A DNA stretch of 64,000 bases from Christensenellaceae bacterium (GTDB lineage Bacteria; Bacillota; Clostridia; Christensenellales; Borkfalkiaceae). A model generated the notes under the pieces. The model did not search any database, was not told the DNA's origin, and saw only the letters and a list, made by a program, of their open reading frames with translations. The stretch is taken from assembly GCA_948890655.1 (NCBI GenBank), contig CAQTYU010000006.1:1-64000 (forward strand), given 5' to 3'. Each line of letters begins with the position of its first letter. Positions within the stretch are counted from its first letter, which is position 1. Position numbers and translations under genes: made by a program. Shown here one piece after another: positions 32,741-40,678 of the stretch.

Positions 32741-35440
32741 ATGGGTAATTTTTGCTTTGAAGAAGGCGAACAGACTTTAAAAAGGCTGGGAACTTCCCGC
32801 GAGGGGCTGAGCGCGGCGGAGGCTGCGGCAAGACTTGAAAAACATGGCGCGAACGAATTGGAAAAAAGCAAGTCCGCCGGTCCTATAAAACTGTTTTTTG
32901 CGCAGTTTAAGGATTTTATGACAATTCTTTTGGTGGTTGCCGCGGCGGTTTCGGGGTTGATTGCGTTTATTTCGAAGGATTTAAACGATTTGACGGATAC
33001 CGTTATTATAATAACCATAATTATTCTGAACGCCGTTGTTGGAACGGTTCAGCAATACCGCGCAGACAAGGCGATTGAAAATTTAAAGAAACTTTCCGCT
33101 TCGTTTTGCAAAGTCAGAAGAGACGGACGGGAGACCGTTATCCCCTGTGAAGCGCTTACCGTAGGGGACGTGGTGCTTTTGGAAGAGGGGGACGTGGTGC
33201 CTGCCGATTGCAGGATTTTAGAGTGCAATTCGCTTATGTGCGACGAATCGGCGCTGACGGGAGAAAGTACGGGCGCGGAGAAAAGCCCCGAAAGAATACG
33301 CGGAAACAAGGTTGCGCTCGGAAATATGAAAAACACGCTGTTCGGTTCGACTTTCGTTTTGCGCGGCAATGCTACCGCCGTGGTTACAAACGTTGGAATG
33401 GGAACGGAAATGGGCAAGATAGCTTCGCTTTTGCAAGGGGGCAAGGCGGGAAAAACTCCGCTTGAAAACTCGCTTGTAAAGCTTGGAAAGATTATTTCCG
33501 CGTTCGTTCTGGCGGTTACGGCAGTTATATTTATAGTCGGGCTGTTTGTGAGACAGGACGGACTTTTGAAGAACTTTATGTCCTCGGTTGCGGTGGCTGT
33601 TGCCGCTATTCCGGAAGGACTGCCCGCCGTGGTGACGATTATTATGGCTATGGGCGTGCAGAGAATGTCGAAGCGCGGTGTGGTTATAAGAAAGCTGAAG
33701 TCGGTGGAAACGTTGGGGAGCTGTTCGGTGATATGCTCTGACAAAACGGGAACTTTGACGCAGAATAAACTTAAGGTGGTTGCCGCATATTGCGGGGGTA
33801 AACGTCGTTCAAACGAGGATATAAGAGGGGCAATTTCTTTAAATAGGGCAAAAAACAGCCCTGAAAACAGGCTTTTGCAATGTATGTCCGCCTGCATTAA
33901 CGTTAAAGGCGAAAAGGGGCGCGAGTTGGGAGACCCGACTGAGGTTGCCCTGAAGATATATGCGGGGGAATGCGGATTTTCGGGGAGTTTTGCGAGGACT
34001 GGGGAGAAACCGTTTACCTCGGAAAGAAAGATGATGACCGTTGCGGTGGACGACGGCGGAAAGAAAACGAGCTTTACCAAGGGCGCGCCGGATATTCTGA
34101 TTAAAAAATGCACTCACATACTGACCCCGTCGGGGATAAGGGAAATGACCGAAGCGGACAGAATTGCGGTTGTTAACGAAAACGACGGTATGTCTGACGA
34201 GGCTTTGCGCGTTTTGGGTTTTGCTTATAAAAACGGCGGGGATATGTGCGAAGAAAGCCTTGTTTTTATAGGGCTTTGCGGTATGATTGACGCGGTTAAA
34301 GAGGGCGTGGGCGAGGCTGTGGAAGAATGCCGCGGCGCCGGAATAACTACGGTTATGATAACGGGAGACCACGTGCGGACTGCGCTTGCAATCGCAAAAA
34401 AAGCTGGTATAGCAAGCGATATGAGCGAAGTTATGACGGGAGAACAGCTGGACGCGCTTCCGGAAAACGAGCTGGACGAGAGGATAGAGAACTGCCGCGT
34501 GTTTGCGAGAGTTTCGCCAAAGCATAAAAATATTATTGTGCAGGCTTTGCAGAGGCGTGGAAAGGTTGTTGCGATGACGGGCGACGGAATAAACGACGCC
34601 CCGAGCATAAAGAGCGCGGATATAGGCATTGCTATGGGCAGAGCCGGTACGGACGTGACGAAGAGCGCTTCGGATATGGTTATAACCGACGATAACTTTA
34701 CCACAATTGTTTCCGCCGTGCGCGAGGGCAGAAGAATTTCGGGCAATATAAGAAAGACTATACAGTTTTTTATTTCGACCAATCTTGCCGAAGTGCTTGC
34801 CATTTTAATTGCGTCGCTGTTTTTGTTCAGGTTTGACTTTTTACTTTCCACGCAGCTTTTGTGGCTGAATCTGATTACGGACAGTTTGCCTGTTCTGGCG
34901 CTTGGTATTGAGCGCGAGGAGAGGGACGTTATGAAACGCCAGCCCGAACGCGCTGAGAAAGGGTTGTTTTCAAAATTGTCGCTGTGCTCTATTGCGTATT
35001 ACGGGTTGTTTATGACGGCGGTGACCGTGGGCGTTTTTGCGGGCGCATTGAAAGCTTGCGGAAACGAAGTCGCCACGACAATGACCTTTATGACGCTTTC
35101 GTTTTTGGAGCTTTTTCAGGCGTTCAATATTCGTACGGAACGCGGAACGGCTTTCGGCAAAGGGATGTTTTCGAACAAAGTGTTGCTTTTGACCGTGGGG
35201 GCGGGAGTGCTTGTGAACGTGCTTTTGTGCGTAAGTCCGTTATCCGTTGCATTCGGACTTGTTGCGCTGTCACCCGCGCAGTGGGCTATTGTGTTCGGGT
35301 TGTCGCTTTCGGTTATTCCCGCGGGGGAACTGTTTAAGCTGTGCGTAAGAATTTTTACAAGGCGTAAATTGCGTTTGCCACTGCATATTAAGGGGGCAAG
35401 CGTGATGAAAAGAACGGCGGAAATGAAAAATAAGGCGTAA
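32741..35440 (+). CDS. P-type (P2A-like) Ca2+/cation-transporting ATPase
   Basis: 899-aa P-type ATPase that exports cations, probably Ca2+, using ATP. The N-terminal cation-ATPase domain occupies ~1-75; the actuator has DESALTGEST (TGES); the M4 motif is PEGLP; the phosphorylation site is ICSDKTGTLTQNK with D334; MITGDH and VAMTGDGINDAPSIKSADIG (D615) form the P-domain. In M5-M6, FISTNLAEVLAIL and NLITDSLPVLALG resemble SERCA-type ion-binding helices, which supports Ca2+. Ten membrane helices are expected. A short basic C-terminal tail (…KRTAEMKNKA) follows the last helix. It is monocistronic, ending at a terminator. Confidence 0.9.
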   Translation: MGNFCFEEGEQTLKRLGTSREGLSAAEAAARLEKHGANELEKSKSAGPIKLFFAQFKDFMTILLVVAAAVSGLIAFISKDLNDLTDTVIIITIIILNAVVGTVQQYRADKAIENLKKLSASFCKVRRDGRETVIPCEALTVGDVVLLEEGDVVPADCRILECNSLMCDESALTGESTGAEKSPERIRGNKVALGNMKNTLFGSTFVLRGNATAVVTNVGMGTEMGKIASLLQGGKAGKTPLENSLVKLGKIISAFVLAVTAVIFIVGLFVRQDGLLKNFMSSVAVAVAAIPEGLPAVVTIIMAMGVQRMSKRGVVIRKLKSVETLGSCSVICSDKTGTLTQNKLKVVAAYCGGKRRSNEDIRGAISLNRAKNSPENRLLQCMSACINVKGEKGRELGDPTEVALKIYAGECGFSGSFARTGEKPFTSERKMMTVAVDDGGKKTSFTKGAPDILIKKCTHILTPSGIREMTEADRIAVVNENDGMSDEALRVLGFAYKNGGDMCEESLVFIGLCGMIDAVKEGVGEAVEECRGAGITTVMITGDHVRTALAIAKKAGIASDMSEVMTGEQLDALPENELDERIENCRVFARVSPKHKNIIVQALQRRGKVVAMTGDGINDAPSIKSADIGIAMGRAGTDVTKSASDMVITDDNFTTIVSAVREGRRISGNIRKTIQFFISTNLAEVLAILIASLFLFRFDFLLSTQLLWLNLITDSLPVLALGIEREERDVMKRQPERAEKGLFSKLSLCSIAYYGLFMTAVTVGVFAGALKACGNEVATTMTFMTLSFLELFQAFNIRTERGTAFGKGMFSNKVLLLTVGAGVLVNVLLCVSPLSVAFGLVALSPAQWAIVFGLSLSVIPAGELFKLCVRIFTRRKLRLPLHIKGASVMKRTAEMKNKA

Positions 35441-35443
35441 AAA

Positions 35444-35480
35444 AGCCCTGCTGCGTCAGCTGACGCGGCAGGGTAATTTT
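35444..35480 (+). terminator. Terminator after the P-type ATPase
   Basis: CCCTGCTGCGTCA / TGACGCGGCAGGG, 13-bp stem with one G-U, loop GC; weak T-tract (TAATTTT). Confidence 0.6.
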
Positions 35481-35482
35481 AT

Positions 35483-35745
35483 GTTTAACCGAAAGCGCGC
35501 CGAGGGAACCTTTGAGGTGATTGTTGGGCGCCTCTTTAAAGTCCTTATTTTCGGCGTAGATAATTGAATTAATGCCGGCGACGCTTTCTTTGCAAAGACT
35601 TATAGTAAGATTATCTGCTCTTGCTTTAGTTGAGGTTTCCGCTGAACGGGACGTAATCTTTTCCGAGTCCGCCGTTGTCGTAAATTATCTGACATATTTT
35701 TGATTTCGGCGCTGTTACGATTGCTATTATCGTTTCGGCATTCAT
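35483..35745 (-). pseudogene. Frameshifted remnant at the end of the glycan operon
   Basis: Leftward from ATG 35745 the frame reads AETIIAIVTAPKSKICQIIY and then DNGGLGKDYVPFSGN, then stops. A +1 shift at ~35632 opens a second coding-like stretch (STKARADNLTISLCKESVAG…INSIIYAENKDFKEAPNN…) that runs on without a natural stop into the terminator of the convergent ATPase gene. It lies 18 nt after the GT28-like gene on the same strand, so it was probably the operon's last gene. No family is recognised. It is either truncated by rearrangement and frameshifted, or mis-sequenced. Confidence 0.45.
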
Positions 35746-35762
35746 TATAAAGACTCCGTATA

Positions 35763-36878
35763 TCAGATTAAACCGATTATGTCGCGGGCGACTTCTGCGG
35801 AAGGATTGCCTGTGCACAGGGCGGAAAAGTTGGCGTGTTTTTTGCGGGAATTTTCGTCGTCGTTCAAATATGCGGAGATTGCCTTTACAATTTGTTTATA
35901 CGATTTGACCACTATAGCCGCGTCGCGCTTTTTTAAAAACAGTATGTTTTTTACTTCGGGGAACAGTTTGTTGTCGTAAACTATAAATTTAACTTTGCAG
36001 GTCGACGCTTCGCATATGGAACTGCTTCCGCTTTTGCCGACCATGATTTGGCTGGCTTTCATAAGCCCGGGCATATTTGTTACAAAACCGAGATTTATAA
36101 CGTTGTTTATATTGTTGCGTTTGATAAACGCGTCGATTTCTTTTTTGCTCTTTTCGTTATTGCCGTTTACGATAATCAGATTATAGTCTTTTATTTTGTC
36201 GTAAAGATATCTTACTAATTTGCAGTTGTCTCCAAAACCCGCTCCGCCGTTGGAGACGAGAATGAATTTATCGCTGTTAGCGCCAAGTTTTTTTACTACC
36301 TCGTTTACGGAAACGTCGGAGTAGAATTTTTCGGCGATAGGAACGCCGTATGTTTTGATAATATCGGGGTTTGCTCCCTTTTCGGTAAGTATAGACGTGA
36401 CTTCTTTGCAGGAGGAAAATATTTTACTGCAATGTTTCAGCTGCTGAGAATACCACGAAACTACAAAATCGGGCATCTGAAACACGTACTTAATGCGGAC
36501 GCCTTCTTCGATTAACTCGTCGAGAGCCATTGCCGTTGTGTTCAGCGGCGTGTAAATTACGTCGGGCGAATATCTTTTGATGTATTTTACAAGTTCCTTT
36601 TTCATTTCGGAAACGTCTTTATTGATGAAAAAGTGTTTCCTTTTGGAACGCAGAGCGATTTTATAAGCTACGCTCTGTCCGAATGCAACGGTGCGGGGAA
36701 TGTGCTTTACCAATTTGTAGTAATTTTCGCTTGAAAATTTAGCCATTTTAGGATTTTCGGCATAAATATCAACGTAATCGCAGACCACGCCGTCGTGCTT
36801 TTTAAGCGCGTCCATTACCGAATAACAAATCGATTCGAGTCCGGCGCCGACTTTTAATCCGATACACAGAACTCTCAT
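35763..36878 (-). CDS. GT28/MGDG-synthase-like glycosyltransferase
   Basis: 371-aa GT-B glycosyltransferase of the UgtP/MGDG synthase-MurG type, which transfers a sugar from a nucleotide donor to a lipid or membrane acceptor. The N-terminal lobe has LKVGAGLESICYSVMDAL and SPDVIYTPLNTTAM; the C-terminal lobe has FILVSNGGAGFGDN (donor-site glycine loop), NVINLGFVTNMPGLMKASQIMVGKSGSSSICEA (nucleotide-binding GKSGS…E signature). There is no membrane helix; peripheral attachment is usual. The start overlaps the stop of the upstream nucleotidyltransferase-kinase gene by 4 nt (ATGA), so the two are co-translated and likely act on one glycoconjugate. Confidence 0.78.
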   Translation of the reverse strand: MRVLCIGLKVGAGLESICYSVMDALKKHDGVVCDYVDIYAENPKMAKFSSENYYKLVKHIPRTVAFGQSVAYKIALRSKRKHFFINKDVSEMKKELVKYIKRYSPDVIYTPLNTTAMALDELIEEGVRIKYVFQMPDFVVSWYSQQLKHCSKIFSSCKEVTSILTEKGANPDIIKTYGVPIAEKFYSDVSVNEVVKKLGANSDKFILVSNGGAGFGDNCKLVRYLYDKIKDYNLIIVNGNNEKSKKEIDAFIKRNNINNVINLGFVTNMPGLMKASQIMVGKSGSSSICEASTCKVKFIVYDNKLFPEVKNILFLKKRDAAIVVKSYKQIVKAISAYLNDDENSRKKHANFSALCTGNPSAEVARDIIGLI

Positions 36879-38530
36879 TCAAGTCCTCTCTTTTTAAGCT
36901 GATTGTTCAGACACTTCAGTCCCGTAATATAATACAGAATTTGGGTATTGCTGTTGTCGGAGTGAAGCGGAATCATACTGATAAACAACAGACCTTCAAT
37001 CAGTTCGATGTCGTCCACGTTAAATCCGTGTGCGGCGATAATTCTGTCAAAGACGTCGGGGGAAATCATATCGTTGGAATAGAAATGATATTCGAAATCG
37101 TTGCAGGACCTTTCGGTCATATTGAACAGGTTTAAGGTTATTAAATCGTATAAGCCGTGATAGTTGTGCCTGAGTTTGGCTATATCGTAACGGCAATCGC
37201 CGTAGATTGTATCGATTTTGAAGTTGCCGCGGGGGTCGAGAAGTTTGAAAGTTCCGGAGGGGGGGAAGAAGATGATGTTGCTGAAGCAGCTGTCGCCGTG
37301 GATTATGGTTGCGAATTTGCGGCTGTCTTCAACCAGCTTTTCGAAAGCGGGCATAAGCTTTGGAAAGATTTTGTATACGCCCGTCAGCGGTTCTCCGTTG
37401 GCGTAAATTACGTCCTGTTCCAAAACGTCCTGCCGCGACCACTGTTTTATGCGTTCGAGAGTTTTGTCTATATACATAAAACGCGAGCAGTCTTTTATGT
37501 CGAAATCCTTGGGCGCTTTGTGTTTCCAGAGTTCGTTTAAGGTGCGCAATAATTTATCGAATATGTACGCCCAGTTATTTTGTCCGATTTTATAATAATT
37601 GAAGTATTCGGTTAAAGTGCTGCCGTTTACGAATTCGGTTTTGTAGGATACGACTTCCTTTCCGTCTACTTTTTTAACGGTGCTGCCGAAATAATTGGGG
37701 ATGAGATAGCCCAGTCTGCGTCTGGATATTTCTTTAAGCCACATGATTTCGGATTTCAATTTGAGGTAAGAGCTTTCTTTTGTAAGTACTCCGAATTCAT
37801 CCAGCTTGAATTTGTTGAAATTTCTACCGGCGATATTTTTAGCCAGAGTCTGGTTATAATCCTTGAGCGTGCCGGTATCGTACCAGGAATTTATACGCAT
37901 ACCCTTGATTCGTTGACTTTTGCCGTATTCGCTTATCAGAGAACTGAGTTGCAGTTCGTTGCGGATTTCAGGGTATTGTTTGCCGAGACAATTGCGGAGA
38001 AGTTCGGGATTAGTAAAATAGTAGAGACCTATGAGAACTTTGTTTGTTTCCGGCGTGTAATCCGGCTTGTCTATTATGTCGGTAACAACTTCGTCGGCGT
38101 TGGTTTTGATGAGACACCAGCGGGAGTGGGAGTTGTCGCTTATCGTTTTATATCCTATCCAGTCGTAACCGTAATCCAAATCAGTTTCGCACAGGGTGTC
38201 GCCCAAAAGCAAAATTGTGGGTTTGGTTATCAGTTCCCTGCATAGCTGAAAAGCGTGCAACGGCCCCTGGGGGTTGTCCTGAATTACGTAATTAAGCTTG
38301 ATATATCCGCCGCCGAAGCTTTTTTCTGCAAATTCGCGAACAATCAGGTTGTTTGCCGTGCTTGTTACAAACGTTACGTCGCAGACTTCTTCATTGGTTG
38401 CCAGGTCGGCTATCATATTGAAACACGCCGGTTTCTGGTTGATGGTCATCAGCCCTTTGGGCAGAGTAAAAGACAACGGAGCCAGACGTGTGGCTTTACC
38501 TGCGATTAAAATGACAAGTTGTTTTTCCAT
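36875..38530 (-). CDS. Fused sugar nucleotidyltransferase and small-molecule kinase
   Basis: 551-aa bifunctional protein. Residues 1-~240 are a sugar-phosphate nucleotidyltransferase (GlmU/RfbA fold): ILIAGKATRLAPLSFTLPKGLMTI replaces the usual GGxGTRL with AGKATRL, followed by ILLLGDTLCETD and INSWYDTGT. Residues ~260-551 resemble aminoglycoside phosphotransferase/choline kinase: TIIHGDSCFSNIIF is the catalytic HGDxxxxN loop and LLDPRG the metal-binding DxR/DPRG motif. Such fusions occur in capsule or teichoic-acid-type loci, where a metabolite is phosphorylated and then activated with CTP or UTP. It is the first gene of a leftward operon with the GT28-like enzyme; the substrate is unknown. 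Confidence 0.78.
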   Translation of the reverse strand: MEKQLVILIAGKATRLAPLSFTLPKGLMTINQKPACFNMIADLATNEEVCDVTFVTSTANNLIVREFAEKSFGGGYIKLNYVIQDNPQGPLHAFQLCRELITKPTILLLGDTLCETDLDYGYDWIGYKTISDNSHSRWCLIKTNADEVVTDIIDKPDYTPETNKVLIGLYYFTNPELLRNCLGKQYPEIRNELQLSSLISEYGKSQRIKGMRINSWYDTGTLKDYNQTLAKNIAGRNFNKFKLDEFGVLTKESSYLKLKSEIMWLKEISRRRLGYLIPNYFGSTVKKVDGKEVVSYKTEFVNGSTLTEYFNYYKIGQNNWAYIFDKLLRTLNELWKHKAPKDFDIKDCSRFMYIDKTLERIKQWSRQDVLEQDVIYANGEPLTGVYKIFPKLMPAFEKLVEDSRKFATIIHGDSCFSNIIFFPPSGTFKLLDPRGNFKIDTIYGDCRYDIAKLRHNYHGLYDLITLNLFNMTERSCNDFEYHFYSNDMISPDVFDRIIAAHGFNVDDIELIEGLLFISMIPLHSDNSNTQILYYITGLKCLNNQLKKRGLE

Positions 38531-38550
38531 TAGTTTATTACCTCATAATA

Positions 38551-38579
38551 ATTTTAACAAAACGAAAAAAATAAGTCAA
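38551..38579 (-). promoter_or_regulatory. Leftward promoter of the glycan operon
   Basis: Minus strand TTGACT, 17-bp spacer, TAAAAT, then GAGGTAAT before ATG 38530. Its -35 box is 4 bp from the -35 of the rightward HAD promoter. Confidence 0.75.
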
Positions 38580-38583
38580 TCGT

Positions 38584-38612
38584 TTGCCTTTCACATTGAC
38601 GTCTGATATAAT
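38584..38612 (+). promoter_or_regulatory. Rightward promoter of the HAD gene, leaderless geometry
   Basis: TTGCCT, 17-bp spacer, TATAAT ending at 38612; ATG is at 38620, exactly seven bases later, with no ribosome binding site. Confidence 0.7.
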
Positions 38613-38619
38613 AAAACCG

Positions 38620-39264
38620 ATGGTAAAAACGCATGAAAAAAAATTAAAAATAATCGTATTTGACTTTGACGAGACTTTATACTATCATCCGCGCGCTCTT
38701 GAGTTTTATGTTGAGTTTATAAAGAACGCTATATGCAGTTTGTCTTCGCGCAACGGTGACGAGGCGATGAAGATTATAAGAGAATATGGATTTGACCGAA
38801 GAGGCGAGAAACGCGTATCGTTCGGGAAAACGTGCGGGAAGTTCGGAATAGACGAGAAGGCGTGGGACGAATATAAACTTTCGCACTTTTTCGAGGTGGA
38901 TTACAACGGCGCGGACACGGTTGATAATAAGCTGCTTATCGAACTGGCAAAAAAGTATACTCTTGTAATACTTTCTAACGAATTATACGAGAACATTATA
39001 TATAAATCGGAAAGACTGGAGATAGACCTTTCGGTGTTTGACAGAATATACGCGCCGAGCGTTGCGGACGGGGGACATTCCGTGGATAAAAAGGAGTCGT
39101 TTAAAAAGATTTGCGAAGATTACGGCGCGGAGCCTGACGAACTCTTTGCGTTGGGTGACCGTTATCAGGTGGACGTTGCGCCGCTTGTCGAACTCGGCGG
39201 TGCGGGCGTGCAGATATCTTCAGTGGCTGACGCCGAGAACATTATTAAAACGAAATTAATGTGA
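38620..39264 (+). CDS. HAD superfamily hydrolase
   Basis: 214-aa haloacid-dehalogenase-type phosphatase. Motif I is VFDFDETLYYH, motif II VILSNELY (S/N variant of hhhT/S), and motif IV ALGDRYQVDVAPLVELGG (GDxxxxD) supplies the metal-binding acids. A helical cap lies between ~20 and ~100. The substrate is unknown; small phosphorylated metabolites are typical. The start ATG 38620 fits the promoter as a leaderless transcript; an upstream in-frame start at 38584 would lie inside the -35 box. It is divergent from the nucleotidyltransferase-kinase gene and might share its regulation. Confidence 0.85.
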   Translation: MVKTHEKKLKIIVFDFDETLYYHPRALEFYVEFIKNAICSLSSRNGDEAMKIIREYGFDRRGEKRVSFGKTCGKFGIDEKAWDEYKLSHFFEVDYNGADTVDNKLLIELAKKYTLVILSNELYENIIYKSERLEIDLSVFDRIYAPSVADGGHSVDKKESFKKICEDYGAEPDELFALGDRYQVDVAPLVELGGAGVQISSVADAENIIKTKLM

Positions 39265-39308
39265 TTTGCCGTAAAAAGACCGGCGCATATTGCGCGATTT
39301 CGTGTAAA

Positions 39309-39342
39309 AAAGGACGAACCCTGACGGTTCGTCCTTTAATAT
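39309..39342 (+). terminator. Intrinsic terminator after the HAD gene
   Basis: Perfect 12-bp stem AAAGGACGAACC / GGTTCGTCCTTT, loop CTGA, then AATATTTT. Confidence 0.8.
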
Positions 39343-39512
39343 TTTGCGGTGATATAAGTTTTGACTTTCGTATCGTGAGAGCCGGTTTTTATTTCGGTTT
39401 CGTAAACCGTATCGGGGATATTCTGCATAAACTCCGCGTAGTTTCTATTTGCGGAAATAAATTTTTTAAGTATAGCATAATTAAAATTTATCTATAAAAG
39501 TTTTATTAACCT

Positions 39513-39950
39513 TTAATCAAAAATATTATCAATAATTTCGCCGATTATGCTTTTTTCGTAATCTACTTTCCTTTTTATAAAACCGCTAATTTTGTATGGA
39601 GTAAAAAACACAACCGTTAATCCGCTTTTTACAAAAATATAGGTCTTTAACGCATTGTCGATTTACCGTTGCTAAGTCCTATTTGCGTGCTATAAGAAAA
39701 CCAAGCATATTCAAAATCAATATTCTTTAATATGTTTATAGCTGCCGATAATGCCGCGTCAACGTCAGTTTGTCCGTTTTTAGGTTGCAAACTCATAATT
39801 TTATTTGAATTCGGTATATTTCCTTGCGTTACAAGCATAGGCAACACAACACTTATCTTTCGACAAATTAGAAGCAGACATTGATAAATGATTATTTAAT
39901 AATTCTAATATTTTATCGGTAATTTCATTTGGTATATCCTGAAAATTCAT
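39513..39950 (-). pseudogene. Hypothetical protein gene with two frameshifts
   Basis: Leftward from ATG 39950 (after a GCGGAGGA ribosome binding site) the frame MNFQDIPNEITDKILELLNN… reads to about 39850. It then must shift to read LPMLVTQGNIPNSNKIMSLQ…YAWFSYSTQIGLSNGKSTM, and again near 39650 to read NALKTYIFVKSGLTVVFF…KSIIGEIIDNIFD before TAA 39513-39515. The three segments join into one ~145-residue protein of uniform, AT-rich codon use. No family is recognised. Two indels in one short gene favour genuine decay, although sequence error cannot be excluded. Confidence 0.6.
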
Positions 39951-40257
39951 AATTTTAATTGTCCTCCGCTAAATTACTGTCAGCTTAGAGAAATTATATC
40001 ATAATATAATAGAATAAGCAACTTTATAATATTAAATGACAGACGGGCGTGAGCTTGTTTTGACGCGGTGAAGTCTGCCGAGCCGGTGTGGACGGACGGC
40101 GCCCGCTACGCAATAATCAAGGTGACGTAAGACGCAGTGTTCCGTCTGCGCAAGCAGGCGGCTTTATGACGGTTCGCGTTGCCGTTGCGGTTAACGGGCG
40201 GGATAGTGGTAGTCTGTTTCGAAAAGTTTTCAAATATATCTTCTATCAATTCCGACG
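39951..40257. other. Intergenic stretch with gene-end remnant
   Basis: No intact gene. A short plus-strand frame at ~40050-40130 (…AEPVWTDGARYAIIKVT, stop TAA) looks like the C-terminal scrap of a lost gene. The composition shifts from AT-rich to GC-rich at ~40025. Confidence 0.25.
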
Positions 40258-40587
40258 GTGTTTTCAAACGCCGCATTCATGGTGCGCGAATACATTGCCG
40301 CACGCCCCGAAGAATGGAATGAGATAATATCAGCTGCCGAGTTCCAAAAATATTTTACGGTAAAAGGTACCGCGCTTAAAAACGTCCCCGCAGGGTTTGA
40401 CAAAGAGCATCCGCAAGCTCGATATTTAAAATACAATTCTTGGTATCTGGAATACTACATGGCGGACGGGGATGTCTGCGGGGGAGAAGGTTTTTTGCGC
40501 AAATCGCTTGAAGTGTTTAAGGCAATGAAGCCGTTTAACGATTATTTTAATTGCGCGTTGAAGGATTTTACAATGCCGACGAGATAG
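40258..40587 (+). pseudogene. DUF2461 family protein, N-terminally truncated
   Basis: The frame carries only the C-terminal half of a DUF2461/TIGR02453 protein: VREYIAARPEEWNEIISAAE, NVPAGFDKEHPQARYLKYNSWYL and a final helix SLEVFKAMKPFNDYFNCAL, all family landmarks. The first ~110 residues of the ~220-aa family are missing, and no ribosome binding site precedes the frame, so it is a remnant. The function of the family is unknown. Confidence 0.65.
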
Positions 40588-40617
40588 AAAAACGCGCGCT
40601 TAAATTTGTGTCGATAC

Positions 40618-40646
40618 TTGAAATCGCGTCTAATATATGATACAAT
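40618..40646 (+). promoter_or_regulatory. Promoter of the leucine-rich-repeat gene
   Basis: TTGAAA, 17-bp spacer, TACAAT, followed by a TAGGAGAG ribosome binding site before ATG 40679. Confidence 0.75.
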
Positions 40647-40678
40647 ACAAAAGTAAGAATGTAATAGGAGAGTAAAAT

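Noticed and set aside
33049..34113. Long leftward open frame of 354 codons inside the P-type ATPase gene
   Set aside because: It is an antisense shadow of GC-rich codons; it lacks a ribosome binding site, and the sense frame carries all ATPase motifs.
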